In this document: positions 28,141-36,827 of the stretch, piece after piece
How positions within the stretch are numbered: the first letter of the stretch is position 1
Layout: each line of letters opens with the position of its first letter
Assembly: GCA_030427485.1 (NCBI GenBank)
Contig: JAUICG010000002.1
Location: 310,001-374,000, forward strand
Origin: Gammaproteobacteria bacterium
Lineage (GTDB): Bacteria > Pseudomonadota > Gammaproteobacteria > Pseudomonadales > Halieaceae
Direction: 5' to 3'
Length of the DNA: 64,000 nt
Made by a program: the position numbers and the translations under genes
Notes under the pieces: generated by a model
What the model was told of the DNA's origin: nothing
Databases searched by the model: none
What the model saw: the letters and a program-made list of their open reading frames with translations, nothing else

Positions 28141-28178
28141 TGAATCCGGCGAAATCAACCGGGATCTATGCATAATGC

Positions 28179-28970
28179 CTAGCTGCGCTGACTGGAAACG
28201 GAAACAACTTCCCCCGTCATATAGCTGGAATAATCCGAGGCCAGAAACATCATGACATTGGCCACTTCCCAGGCTTCGGCTGCGCGCCCGTAAGCCTCCT
28301 TGGATTCCAGTTCCGCGAGCAGTTCCTCGGACGCTGATTTTCGCAGCATCGGGTGCAGCACGATGGACGGTGCAACCGCGTTGATCCTCACGTCAAACTC
28401 GGCCGCCTCCAGCGCCGCGCAGCGCGTCAAGGCCATGACGCCCGCTTTCGCAGCCGCATAGTGTGCCTGCTCTTTCTGCGCGCGCCATCCCAGTACCGAT
28501 GCATTGTTGACAATCACACCACCCCGCCCGCGCGCCTTCATCACCCGCATCATATAGCGTGTCATGCGCATGGTGCCGTTCAGTGTCACATCAATGACGC
28601 GATGCCACTCCTCATCCTCCATCTCGATGAGCAACTTCGAGGTCCCGAGTCCGGCATTGTTAACCAGTATATCAACGCCGCCCAGACTCTCCTCGGCAAA
28701 GTCGATCAGGCCCCGTACATCATCCTCTACTGCCACATTACCCACTCTGCCGTAAATCTCGGCAAGACCGGACTCTGTCTTGAGTTTTTCCACGGCCGCC
28801 GCCAGCCGGCCTTCATGAATGTCGCTCAGTACAATTGCGCGCGCGCCCTCCTCCGCCGCCCGGGTGGCAGCTGAGAACCCTATACCCGCACCGGCTGCGG
28901 CGGTCACGAGGACGCTCTTGCCTGTGATCAGGCCATGGCCCGGGACGTACTCAGGCGTTTTCAAGTTCAT
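28179..28970 (-). CDS. ipdF: Short-chain dehydrogenase IpdF (steroid C/D ring degradation)
   Basis: A 263-residue SDR with an N-terminal variant of the cofactor loop (VTAAAGAGIGFS) and catalytic residues in VNNASVLGWRAQ and HYAAAKAGVMALTRC. These segments, and the C-terminal FLASDYSSYMTGEVVSVS, match my memory of mycobacterial IpdF (Rv3559c) closely. In that pathway it oxidises the 5-hydroxyl of the HIP-derived indane CoA thioester to a ketone. A good ribosome binding site (GAGGAATAATAA) precedes the ATG. It follows fadE30 directly, as in actinobacterial clusters. Confidence 0.9.
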   Translation of the reverse strand: MNLKTPEYVPGHGLITGKSVLVTAAAGAGIGFSAATRAAEEGARAIVLSDIHEGRLAAAVEKLKTESGLAEIYGRVGNVAVEDDVRGLIDFAEESLGGVDILVNNAGLGTSKLLIEMEDEEWHRVIDVTLNGTMRMTRYMMRVMKARGRGGVIVNNASVLGWRAQKEQAHYAAAKAGVMALTRCAALEAAEFDVRINAVAPSIVLHPMLRKSASEELLAELESKEAYGRAAEAWEVANVMMFLASDYSSYMTGEVVSVSSQRS

Positions 28971-28993
28971 TTATTATTCCTCACTCATCCAGA

Positions 28994-30196
28994 CTATCTG
29001 GCCGTACCTTTGGGCTCCCGCGGCATTCCCAGACCTCGCTCGGCGATAATATTGCGCTGTATCTGGTTGGTGCCGCCATAGATGGTATCCGAACGCACAA
29101 ACAAGTACATGGATTGCAGGCGACTCAATGCATACGGAGCGCCCTCCAGAATATCGCACTCCGGGCCCAACACGTCCATGGCCAGTTCACCCAGGGTGCG
29201 GTGCCAGGTGGCCCAGAATAACTTGTAAATCAGTGCTTCCTTCTGCAGGGCGCCATCGCTGGCACTTTGCCCCGACAGCATTCGCAGTGAGTTGTAGCGC
29301 ATAATCTTCAGTTCCGCATGCGCACGCGCTATACGTTGGCGAATTACAGGATCATTCGCGGCACCGTTGCCTTTGGCGAAGCGCACAACCTCGTCCAGTT
29401 CATTCTGGAATTGCATCTGCTGGCCCAGCGTCGACACGCCGCGCTCGAAACCCAACAGCCCCATCGCAACTTTCCAGCCGTCACCGGGCTCTCCGACGAT
29501 ATCATCTGCCCGGCACTCGGCATCGTCGAAAAACACCTCATTGAATTCGGAAGTTCCGGTAATTTGCTCAATAGGCCTGACCTCGATGCCCGGTTGATCC
29601 ATCGCTACCAGGAAGAAACCAAGCCCTTTGTGCGCCACCGAATCCGGATCGGTGCGCGCAAGTACAAAACAGAAGTCCGCTTCATGGGCTAGCGAGGTCC
29701 ACACTTTCTGGCCATTGAGCAGCCACTTGCCCCGCGCTTCATCCAGACGGGCCCTGGTCTTGACGTTTGCCAGATCTGAACCGGCGCTCGGCTCGGAGTA
29801 GCCCTGGCACCAAAGCTGCGTACCCGCAACGATACCCGGCAGGTACTTCCGTTTCTGTTCCTCGGTGCCGAAGGCGATAATGGTAGGCCCCGCCAGCCCC
29901 TCGCCAATATGACCGACGCGTCCCGGTGCCCCGGCGCGGGCGTACTCCTCGAAGAAAATCACCTGCTGCTCTATCGAGCAACCGCGACCGCCATATTCCC
30001 GAGGCCAGCCGACACAGGTCCAGCCTCCTTCAGCCAGTTTCTGCTCCCAGACCTGTCGCTCAGCCGGAAACATATGCTCATCACCGGGACCACCGCGGTA
30101 TTTCAGCTTCTCAAACTCTCCGGCCAGGTTGTCGCGTAACCAGGTAGCCACTTGGTCCCTGAACAGTTCATCCTCGGGGCTAAAACTCAGTTTCAC
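28994..30196 (-). CDS. fadE30: Acyl-CoA dehydrogenase FadE30-like
   Basis: About 400 residues from GTG 30196 (VKLSFSPEDELF), which has GAGGGG upstream. The open frame to 30253 would overlap the preceding gene. It matches FadE30 in WCQGYSEPSAGSDLANV, NGQKVWTSLAHEADFCFVLA, TGTSEFNEVFFDD, ERGVSTLGQQ and TIYGGTNQIQRNIIAERGLG. FadE30 introduces a double bond into the propionyl side chain of HIP-CoA, the first beta-oxidation step after FadD3. The preceding gene (10 bp away) encodes a dehydrogenase of the other subunit type, so the two may form an alpha2beta2 enzyme. Confidence 0.9.
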   Translation of the reverse strand: MKLSFSPEDELFRDQVATWLRDNLAGEFEKLKYRGGPGDEHMFPAERQVWEQKLAEGGWTCVGWPREYGGRGCSIEQQVIFFEEYARAGAPGRVGHIGEGLAGPTIIAFGTEEQKRKYLPGIVAGTQLWCQGYSEPSAGSDLANVKTRARLDEARGKWLLNGQKVWTSLAHEADFCFVLARTDPDSVAHKGLGFFLVAMDQPGIEVRPIEQITGTSEFNEVFFDDAECRADDIVGEPGDGWKVAMGLLGFERGVSTLGQQMQFQNELDEVVRFAKGNGAANDPVIRQRIARAHAELKIMRYNSLRMLSGQSASDGALQKEALIYKLFWATWHRTLGELAMDVLGPECDILEGAPYALSRLQSMYLFVRSDTIYGGTNQIQRNIIAERGLGMPREPKGTAR

Positions 30197-30206
30197 CGTC
30201 TTCCCC

Positions 30207-31364
30207 TCAATCCAGTAGCGAGCAGGCCAGGCGCTCGCGATGATAGGTGCCATTCCCCAGCAGATGCTCGGAGGATTTGGCGCGCTTTAGATACAGGTGC
30301 ACATCGTATTCCCAGGTGAAGCCCACCCCGCCAAACAACTGCAACGCGTCCCCGGCGACAGCAAAATAGGCATCGGAGCAATAGGATTTGGCCACGCTGG
30401 CCGCCTCGCTGAGTTCTCCCGACAGTGCCGTGCCTTCGAGGGCTTCCTGGGCAATGCAGGCGGCATAATAGATCGCGGAACGGGCGACCTCGGTTCGCAA
30501 CATCATGTCCGCGGCCTTGTGCTTCACCGCCTGGTAGCTGGCAATCGTGCGATTGAACTGCACGCGCTCGCTGGTGTAAGCCACCGTCATATCCAACAGC
30601 TGCTGACAGCCGCCGACCTGCTCCGCGGCCAGCGCTATCGTCGCGATATCAATCACCCTGGCCAGAGCTTCCCAACTTTGACCCAACTCGCCCATCACCG
30701 CCTCAGTTCCGACACTGACCTCTGTGATTCGCACCGCCGCCTGTTTGCGCGCCTGATCCATGGTGGGCAACCACCGGCACTCGACGCCTGCGGTCGCGGC
30801 AGGTAGCAGGAACAGGCCGATGCCGGCTTCGCCCTTGCTGTCTTCTTCCCGTGCAGCTATGACCAGCAGGTCGGCCGTGTGACCATCGATAACATAGCGG
30901 TAGCAGCCATTAAGCACATAAGCGTCACCCTCGCGCCGCCAGGTAGCGGTAATCGCGTCCGCGCCCCAATCGCTTGAACCGCTATTGAACGCCAGGGTTG
31001 CCGTCAGCTTTCCTTCACAGAGCTGCCCCAGCCAGCGTGACTGCTGCTCCTTGCTGCCAGCGACACGCAGTGCGTTGCCCGCCAGACACACCGTGGCAAA
31101 GAAAGGCGAGCACAATAAAAAACGCCCCATCTGCTCCATCGTCGCGACCAGTTCTACGTAACCCAGACCCATGCCGCCATATTCCTCGGGAACGTGAATC
31201 GCCTGCCAGTACATCTCACCACACACCCGATCCCACAGTGCAGGCTCGTAACCCCGCTCCGTCGCCATCGCGCGGCGCACCGCGGCACTGTCAGACACTT
31301 CAGCCAGGAATGCAGCTGCGGTTTCGCGGATCATTTCCTGCTCTTGTGTAAATGCAAATTCCAT
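30207..31364 (-). CDS. Acyl-CoA dehydrogenase, probable partner subunit of FadE30-like enzyme
   Basis: A 385-residue acyl-CoA dehydrogenase with FAD-contact region YTSERVQFNRTIASYQAVKH and the C-terminal LFGGVGFTWEYDVHLYLKRA. It lacks the GTNxIQRNIIAER tail found in its neighbour. In actinobacterial steroid catabolism such complementary pairs form heterotetramers. The adjacent position supports this here, but it is inference. The ATG has GGAGAAGCT directly upstream. Which CoA ester it sees is uncertain. Confidence 0.87.
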   Translation of the reverse strand: MEFAFTQEQEMIRETAAAFLAEVSDSAAVRRAMATERGYEPALWDRVCGEMYWQAIHVPEEYGGMGLGYVELVATMEQMGRFLLCSPFFATVCLAGNALRVAGSKEQQSRWLGQLCEGKLTATLAFNSGSSDWGADAITATWRREGDAYVLNGCYRYVIDGHTADLLVIAAREEDSKGEAGIGLFLLPAATAGVECRWLPTMDQARKQAAVRITEVSVGTEAVMGELGQSWEALARVIDIATIALAAEQVGGCQQLLDMTVAYTSERVQFNRTIASYQAVKHKAADMMLRTEVARSAIYYAACIAQEALEGTALSGELSEAASVAKSYCSDAYFAVAGDALQLFGGVGFTWEYDVHLYLKRAKSSEHLLGNGTYHRERLACSLLD

Positions 31365-31388
31365 AGCTTCTCCGATCAGGACCCGGCC

Positions 31389-32276
31389 TCAGGTACCCCA
31401 GACTTTCTGCGCAGGTATCTCCTTCGCCAGCAGTTCGTTGATCGCGTCGCCGATCTCGGCGGGCGCCCAGGCCGCCTTGCGATCCACTCCGTCGGTCGTG
31501 CGCCAGCCATCACAGATGCAGATACGACCACCCTCCGCTTCGAACACCCGGCCAGTCACGTGCGCAGCCTCTGCGCTACCCAACCAGGCCAGCACATTGG
31601 ACACGTTCTCAGGCGCAAAATGGTCAAAGCTGCCGTCCTCGGGCCTGGCCATGCGCGCGGCCATCTCGGGCACTGCACTGGTCATGCCGGTGCGAGCGGA
31701 GGGCGCGATTGCATTGGCGGTGATGTTGTAGCGTCCCAGTTCAGCGGCCTGATTCAACGTCAGCGCGGCTATTCCCGCCTTCGCCGCAGCATAATTCGAC
31801 TGCCCTATGGAACCTTGCAACCCGGCGCCTGACGTGGTGTTTATAATACGCGCATCTACCGGCTTGCCCTCCTTGGACTGCCCGCGCCAGTAGTGCACGG
31901 CGTGAGAACTGATGCAGAAATGCCCCTTGAGATGCACGGCCATGATCGTATCCCACTCCTGTTCGGTCATGGAGGCGAACATCCGGTCGCGGTTCACGCC
32001 GGCATTGTTCAGTACGATGTGCAGGTCTCCGAAGTTGTCAATGGCTTGCCTGACGGCGTTCAGACTGTCGTCGTAACTGGTGATATCCGAACTGTTGACC
32101 AGTGCTCTGCCTCCGGCGCCGGCAATCTCATCTACCACAGCCTGGGCGGCCTCCGTGTTGATGTCGTTCACGATGACGGCACAGCCCTCGGAGGCGAAGA
32201 CTCTGGCGTGCGCCGCTCCCAAACCGCCACCCGCACCGGTAATGATCGCCACCCGACCCGATAATATTCCACTCAT
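31389..32276 (-). CDS. Short-chain dehydrogenase, HSD17B4-type hydroxyacyl-CoA dehydrogenase
   Basis: The 295-residue SDR has the full cofactor loop ITGAGGGLGAAHARVFA, VNDIN for cofactor choice, LNNAGVNRD and catalytic Ser/Tyr/Lys in NTTSGAGLQGSIGQSNYAAAK given as separate short motifs (TTSGAG; SNYAAAKAG). The long insert AVHYWRGQSKEGKPVDARI and C-terminal extension match the peroxisomal MFE-2 dehydrogenase type, which oxidises 3-hydroxyacyl-CoA. A likely job is the second oxidation in side-chain or opened-ring beta-oxidation. AGGAG seven bases before the ATG and a 187-bp upstream gap with a palindrome suggest that a sub-operon may start here. Confidence 0.85.
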   Translation of the reverse strand: MSGILSGRVAIITGAGGGLGAAHARVFASEGCAVIVNDINTEAAQAVVDEIAGAGGRALVNSSDITSYDDSLNAVRQAIDNFGDLHIVLNNAGVNRDRMFASMTEQEWDTIMAVHLKGHFCISSHAVHYWRGQSKEGKPVDARIINTTSGAGLQGSIGQSNYAAAKAGIAALTLNQAAELGRYNITANAIAPSARTGMTSAVPEMAARMARPEDGSFDHFAPENVSNVLAWLGSAEAAHVTGRVFEAEGGRICICDGWRTTDGVDRKAAWAPAEIGDAINELLAKEIPAQKVWGT

Positions 32277-32375
32277 ACTGCTGCTCCTCTACGCTACTCT
32301 CTTGCTGTCAATGGACTGGGATTGAAGTCGTCAAGCGCTATCGACCTCGGGAGCAGTACTGCCCCGTTACGCCGG

Positions 32376-32429
32376 AAACCGGCAATTACAGACTGTAATA
32401 CCGGTTTTCAGCGGCATATCCGTTATGCC
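32376..32429. promoter_or_regulatory. Palindrome and adjacent hairpin upstream of the SDR gene
   Basis: AAACCGG-CA-ATTACAG, one central A, then CTGTAAT-A-CCGGTTT (32376-32407) is an almost perfect inverted repeat whose core ATTACAGACTGTAAT is fully symmetric. A second hairpin GGCATA-loop-TATGCC follows at 32413-32429. Together they lie in the largest gap inside the operon and look like an operator or an RNA attenuator for the downstream five genes. TTGACA-like sequence occurs closer to the SDR start on the minus strand. Confidence 0.5.
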
Positions 32430-32463
32430 CGGCGGCAGGACTATCCCCACACGCAGGAAGGCA

Positions 32464-33612
32464 TTACAAGCGCTCAAGAATCGTGACATTCGCCTGCCCG
32501 CCGCCTTCACACATCGTCTGCAAACCGTACCTGCCCCCCGTGCGCTCCAGTTCATGCAGCAGCGTCGTCATCAGCTTTGTACCGGATGCACCCAGCGGGT
32601 GTCCGAGCGCAATCGCGCCGCCGTTGACGTTGGTCTTCTCCAGTGGATAGCCGGTTTCAATCAGCCACGCCATTGGTACGGAGGCAAACGCTTCATTGAT
32701 TTCCACCAGGTCGATATCCGCCAACCTCAGGCCGGATTTCTTCATCGCATATTCAGTGGCGGGGATGGGCGCAGTTAACATCCAGATCGGATCGGCGGCG
32801 CGTACGCTCATGTGTACGATGCGGGCGCGCGGTGTCAGCTGGTAGCGCTTTAACGCCGCTTCGGAGACGATCAACATCGCGGACGATCCATCACAGGTCT
32901 GGCTGGATACCGCCGCCGTGATTGTACCGCCCTCCATCAGCGGCTCCAGCTCCGCCATTTTCTCCATCGAGGTATTGCGCGGTGTTTCATCCATGTCCAC
33001 GCCGTTGAGTGGCGCGATCTCCCGGTCGAAACGGCCTTCCTTGATAGCGGCCAGCGCCAGCGTGTGCGAGCGCAACGCGAACTCTTCCATCTGCACGCGG
33101 GATATCTTCCACTTGTCGGCGATCATCTGCGCCGACGTAAACTGAGACGGCGGCGTGCTGCCATAGCGCGCAACCCAGCCGGGGCTACCGGAAAATGGAT
33201 CACTGAATCCCATCGGTTGCGCGGCGATCATGGCCGAGGAGATTGGAATCTGGGTCATTGTCTGAACACCGCCTGCGATCACCACATCATTTACCCCGGA
33301 CATTATGGCCTGTGCGGCAAAGTGCACCGCCTGCTGCGAAGACCCGCACTGCCGGTCAATGGTGGTGCCTGGCACCCGATCCGACAAGCCGGCCGCCAAC
33401 CACGCGGTACGCGCAATATCACCCGCGAGCGGGCCAATGGTGTCTACGCAGCCAAACATCACATCGTCGTACTCGTCGTCGGGGATGCTGTTACGCTCGA
33501 CCAGGGTCTTCATCACATGACCTCCGAGGTCAGCACCGTGAACATCCGACAATCCGCCCTTGCGGCGACCGGTGGGTGAGCGTACTGCGTCTACGATATA
33601 GGCATCAGCCAT
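32464..33612 (-). CDS. fadA6: Thiolase FadA6-like (steroid ring C/D degradation)
   Basis: The 382-residue thiolase matches mycobacterial FadA6 over most of its length: TIDRQCGSSQQAVHFAAQAI around the nucleophile Cys, GGVQTMTQIPISSAM, VRAADPIWMLTAPIPAT, GGAIALGHPLGASGTKL with the base His, and RYGLQTMCEGGG with the second Cys. FadA6 is assigned to the last thiolytic steps of the ring C residue. AGAGGAATG precedes the start. It lies between the acyl-CoA dehydrogenase pair and the SDR, an order consistent with one transcript. Confidence 0.92.
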   Translation of the reverse strand: MADAYIVDAVRSPTGRRKGGLSDVHGADLGGHVMKTLVERNSIPDDEYDDVMFGCVDTIGPLAGDIARTAWLAAGLSDRVPGTTIDRQCGSSQQAVHFAAQAIMSGVNDVVIAGGVQTMTQIPISSAMIAAQPMGFSDPFSGSPGWVARYGSTPPSQFTSAQMIADKWKISRVQMEEFALRSHTLALAAIKEGRFDREIAPLNGVDMDETPRNTSMEKMAELEPLMEGGTITAAVSSQTCDGSSAMLIVSEAALKRYQLTPRARIVHMSVRAADPIWMLTAPIPATEYAMKKSGLRLADIDLVEINEAFASVPMAWLIETGYPLEKTNVNGGAIALGHPLGASGTKLMTTLLHELERTGGRYGLQTMCEGGGQANVTILERL

Positions 33613-33629
33613 GGTTCATTCCTCTGTGT

Positions 33630-34676
33630 TTACGCGAACGTGGCGCCGGCACCCAGTGCCGCACCCTGTGCGAATATACGGGCCGCGACCCGTGATTTAT
33701 GGAAGCCTGCATCGCCCCAGGTGTTGGCCAGCGCCCAGGCCTTTTTCATGAAGATATGGAGATCCACCTCCCAGGTGTAGCCCATCGCGCCGTGCACCTG
33801 GTGACTGTTTTTTGCGGCAAGACTGGCCGCCTCGCAAGCCACCAGTTTGGCGTGCGATACCGCGTGCGCGGCGATATCCTGGCCATTGGCAATTGCGTAG
33901 GCCGCCCGGTGCGTGGGCGCTCTGGCGTATTCAAGGCGCACCGCGACATTCGCCATGTGGTGCTTCACCGCCTGGAAACTGCCGATAGGCTTACCGAACT
34001 GCCGCCGCTCACTGGTGTACTGCACCGAGAGGTCTATCATGCGCTGTGCCAGACCGAGCGCCTGCGCGGCACAGCCGAGCGCGCCGCGGTTCAGCGCGCT
34101 GGAAACCAGGGTCGCAGCGTGCGCACCGTCTGCAACAGAGGCCAAACCTGATGCGGCCTTAGCGGTAAACAGCTTGCGCGACGGATCAATCGATTGATTA
34201 TATTTCAGAACAACCTGATCCGGGGTCGCCGCCAGCAGCGAATCACCTTGCTGCAACAGCAGCAGATCGGCCACATGGGCGTCCTCTACCAGCCGGTTCT
34301 GCGCCAGGCCAACCGCGACAATGGCCTCCCCTGCGACGATTTTCGGCAGCCAGCGGGCGGCCAGATCACCGCCAATATCCCGCAACATCGGTACCGCGAC
34401 CAACGCGGTGTGCACGAGCGGCTCAGGCAGTGCGACATAACCGCACTCCTGCGCCAGCAGCACGAAATCCACTGCGGTCATGCCGAGGCCGCCATACTCC
34501 TCAGGAACGGTGATTCCCGTGAGACCGAGCCCGGCGAGTTGGCTCCACAACGCGGGATCACGACCACTCCCGGTTTCCCAACTGGCGCGAATGCGCTCCG
34601 GCGTCACTTCATTCAGCAGAAAGTCGCGGACCGACTCCTGGAACAGTAACTGGTCTTCGCTAAAGGTGAAATCCAT
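33630..34676 (-). CDS. Acyl-CoA dehydrogenase, FadE32/FadE33-like partner subunit
   Basis: A 348-residue protein, shorter than typical dehydrogenases. It starts MDFTFSEDQLLFQESVRDFL and ends with VHGAMGYTWEVDLHIFMKKA. The FAD region YTSERRQFGKPIGSFQAVKH is kept. The ribosome binding site GAGGTAA overlaps the stop codon of the upstream dehydrogenase (3 bp between genes), a sign of coupled translation at matched levels. By analogy with mycobacterial FadE31/32/33 it should join its neighbour in a heterotetramer acting after ring C opening. That pairing is inference. Confidence 0.87.
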   Translation of the reverse strand: MDFTFSEDQLLFQESVRDFLLNEVTPERIRASWETGSGRDPALWSQLAGLGLTGITVPEEYGGLGMTAVDFVLLAQECGYVALPEPLVHTALVAVPMLRDIGGDLAARWLPKIVAGEAIVAVGLAQNRLVEDAHVADLLLLQQGDSLLAATPDQVVLKYNQSIDPSRKLFTAKAASGLASVADGAHAATLVSSALNRGALGCAAQALGLAQRMIDLSVQYTSERRQFGKPIGSFQAVKHHMANVAVRLEYARAPTHRAAYAIANGQDIAAHAVSHAKLVACEAASLAAKNSHQVHGAMGYTWEVDLHIFMKKAWALANTWGDAGFHKSRVAARIFAQGAALGAGATFA

Positions 34677-34679
34677 GGC

Positions 34680-35843
34680 TTACCTCGGCATTCCCAGCAT
34701 TCGCTCGGCGATAATATTGCGCTGTACTTCATTGGTACCAGCGTAAATAGGGCCGGACTGCGAGAACAACCAACCGTCCAGCCAGTTACCCACGCCCTGC
34801 GCCGCCGGCGCATGGGGCAACAGTTCCGCACGCGCACCGAGAATACTCATCGCGGTGGCGTGCATGGCCTGATCCAACTCGGACCAGAAAATTTTATTGG
34901 TGGAAGATTCAGCGCCGATCTTCCCGCCCTTGTTCAATCGGCACGCGGTCTGGTAGGTCGTCAGGCAATAGCTTTCGGCATCGAGGTAAGCACGAAGCAC
35001 AGCGTCTTTCACGGCCGGATCTTCGTCGGCGGATTCCCTGTTCTCGGTGTATAGTTCAACCAGGCGGCGCGCCGTTTCCTGGAAACGCGCGGGCGAACGC
35101 AGCATCAGCCCGCGCTCAAAACCCGCGGTCGCCATCGCCACACTCCAGCCAGCGCCTTCATCGCCAAGGCGGTTTTCGACCGCCACCTCGACATTGTCGA
35201 AAAAAATCTCGGCAAAACCGGGCAGGCCATCGAGCTGAGGAATCGGGCGCACGGTAACACCGGGGCTGTTCAGCGGCACCAGTATGAAAGTCAGGCCGCG
35301 ATGCCGCTCGGAGTCCGGGTCGGTACGGAACATACCAAAGCACCAGTCTGCCCACACCGCTCGCGTGGACCAGGTCTTCTGTCCATTGATGATGTACCTG
35401 TCACCTTCCAGTCGCGCGGTTGAACGAATCGCCGCCATATCGGAGCCGGCATTGGGCTCAGACCAGCCCTGAGCCCAGACCTCTTCGCCATTGGCCATCT
35501 TCGGCAGGATACGCGCCTTCTGCTCGTCCGTGCCGTACTCCATCAGTGTGGGCCCGAGCAGAAAGATGCCGTTCTGGTTGACCCGCAACGGCGCGCGCGC
35601 CTTGTAGTATTCCTCTTCGAAAATCAGCCACTCGATCAGGTCGCTGCCGCGACCGCCCAGCGCCTCTGGCCAGGTGACCATGCCCCAGCGCCCCTTGTTC
35701 AGCGTCGCCTCCCACTCCCGGTGCTGCTGAAAGCCCTCGGCAGTATCAAACGTCTGCAGTGGCTCGGCCGGCACATTGGCTGCCAGCCAGCCGCGCACTT
35801 CCTCGCGGAAGGCTATTTGTGATTCTGTGAAATGAAGATCCAT
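34680..35843 (-). CDS. Acyl-CoA dehydrogenase FadE31-like
   Basis: The 387-residue protein shares with FadE31 the segments FEEEYYKARAPLRVNQNG, EVWAQGWSEPNAGSDMAAIR, NGQKTWSTRAVWADWCFGMF, GFAEIFFDNVEV, ERGLMLRSPARFQETA and IYAGTNEVQRNIIAERMLG. In Mycobacterium FadE31 belongs to the late ring C/D steps. It differs from the FadE30-like paralogue further down the operon, so two distinct desaturations are expected. A large inverted repeat lies between it and echA20. Confidence 0.88.
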   Translation of the reverse strand: MDLHFTESQIAFREEVRGWLAANVPAEPLQTFDTAEGFQQHREWEATLNKGRWGMVTWPEALGGRGSDLIEWLIFEEEYYKARAPLRVNQNGIFLLGPTLMEYGTDEQKARILPKMANGEEVWAQGWSEPNAGSDMAAIRSTARLEGDRYIINGQKTWSTRAVWADWCFGMFRTDPDSERHRGLTFILVPLNSPGVTVRPIPQLDGLPGFAEIFFDNVEVAVENRLGDEGAGWSVAMATAGFERGLMLRSPARFQETARRLVELYTENRESADEDPAVKDAVLRAYLDAESYCLTTYQTACRLNKGGKIGAESSTNKIFWSELDQAMHATAMSILGARAELLPHAPAAQGVGNWLDGWLFSQSGPIYAGTNEVQRNIIAERMLGMPR

Positions 35844-35904
35844 TGTCTGCGGTCTCTAACTTTTTGGCAGCGGATAACGTCGGAGATTTGAAGTCCGGGA
35901 TAGC

Positions 35905-36039
35905 GGAGAATATGGCTTGTGCATGTCATTGGGACACCGGAGCGCCGGCCGCACCAAAAAGCGCACATCCGTGTGCAGGCTCGGGTGGCGACGTCCTGTC
36001 GCCACACGGTCCCAATGACATGCACAAGCCATATTCTCC
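35905..36039. repeat. 31-bp perfect inverted repeat with structured 73-nt centre
   Basis: The arms at 35905-35935 and 36009-36039 are exact reverse complements over 31 bases. The 73-nt centre itself folds: GTGGCGAC-GTCCT-GTCGCCAC at 35985-36005 is a perfect 8-bp hairpin, and GCACA-TCCG-TGTGC lies before it. The element fills most of the 228-bp gap between echA20 and the FadE31-like gene. It could be a MITE/REPIN-type mobile repeat or a strong RNA structure that sets expression of the downstream half of the operon. I found no second copy in this window and no clear target-site duplication. Confidence 0.85.
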
Positions 36040-36071
36040 TCCCAGCGATCATCGACACTCTCGGCCAGAAA

Positions 36072-36824
36072 CTAAAACTTCGCGTCGCGCTTTTCGACAA
36101 ACGCATCCCGCGATTCCTGCGAATCGCCCACCGTGTAGGCCTCCAGCGTAAAACCCTGCTCCCACCGGTACTTGTCTTCCAGGTTGCCGTCCTCGATACC
36201 TGTCAGCGCCTCCTTGGCGAGCTTGACCATCGGAGGCGATTTGGCAGCGATTTTGGCGGCTATTTCGCGCGCCGCGGGCAGCAGGTCGGCCAGCGGCACG
36301 ACCCGCTCCACGGCCCCCAGGCGGTACGCTTCCTGCGCATCGATAAACTCGCCGGTGAAATACATGTAACGCACTTTCTGTACCGGGAACATGCGCTGCA
36401 GGTGCGCACCGCCGCCCATTGCGCCGCGGTCGATCTCCGGGACGCCAAATCGAGCGCAGTCCGAACACACAATGATGTCCGCCGCACCGGCCATCCCGAT
36501 ACCGCCGCCCAGCACAAAACTGTGCAGGGCCACGATTACCGGCTTCGGGTTGCGATGAATCGCTCTGAAGGTCTCGTAATTGCCCTTGTTCACATCCACG
36601 ATTCTGCCGGGATGTGCGGCCAGCTCCTTGATATCGACACCGGCGCAGAAACCCTTGCCCGCCGCGCCGATGACGATCACTCGCACATCGTCGTTCGCAC
36701 CCAGCGCGTCGATTTCCGCGGCGATCGCGAACCAACCCGCACTGTCGAAGGCATTGACCGGAGGGTGATCGAGGATCATTTCGGCAACACCATTGTTGAT
36801 CGTCGTGTTAAAGGGTTGGGACAT
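36072..36824 (-). CDS. echA20: Crotonase EchA20-like ring D hydrolase
   Basis: The 250-residue crotonase fits EchA20 (Rv3550): ILDHPPVNAFDSAGWFAIA, GFCAGVDIKELA, VLGGGIGMAGAADIIVCSD, FGVPEIDRGAMGGGAHLQR and the C-terminal YRWEQGFTLEAYTVGDSQES. In Mycobacterium this enzyme hydrolytically opens steroid ring D of the indane CoA ester, giving the IpdAB substrate COCHEA-CoA. Strong AGGAG overlaps the ipdC stop codon (3 bp between genes), so translation is probably coupled. Confidence 0.9.
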   Translation of the reverse strand: MSQPFNTTINNGVAEMILDHPPVNAFDSAGWFAIAAEIDALGANDDVRVIVIGAAGKGFCAGVDIKELAAHPGRIVDVNKGNYETFRAIHRNPKPVIVALHSFVLGGGIGMAGAADIIVCSDCARFGVPEIDRGAMGGGAHLQRMFPVQKVRYMYFTGEFIDAQEAYRLGAVERVVPLADLLPAAREIAAKIAAKSPPMVKLAKEALTGIEDGNLEDKYRWEQGFTLEAYTVGDSQESRDAFVEKRDAKF

Positions 36825-36827
36825 GTT

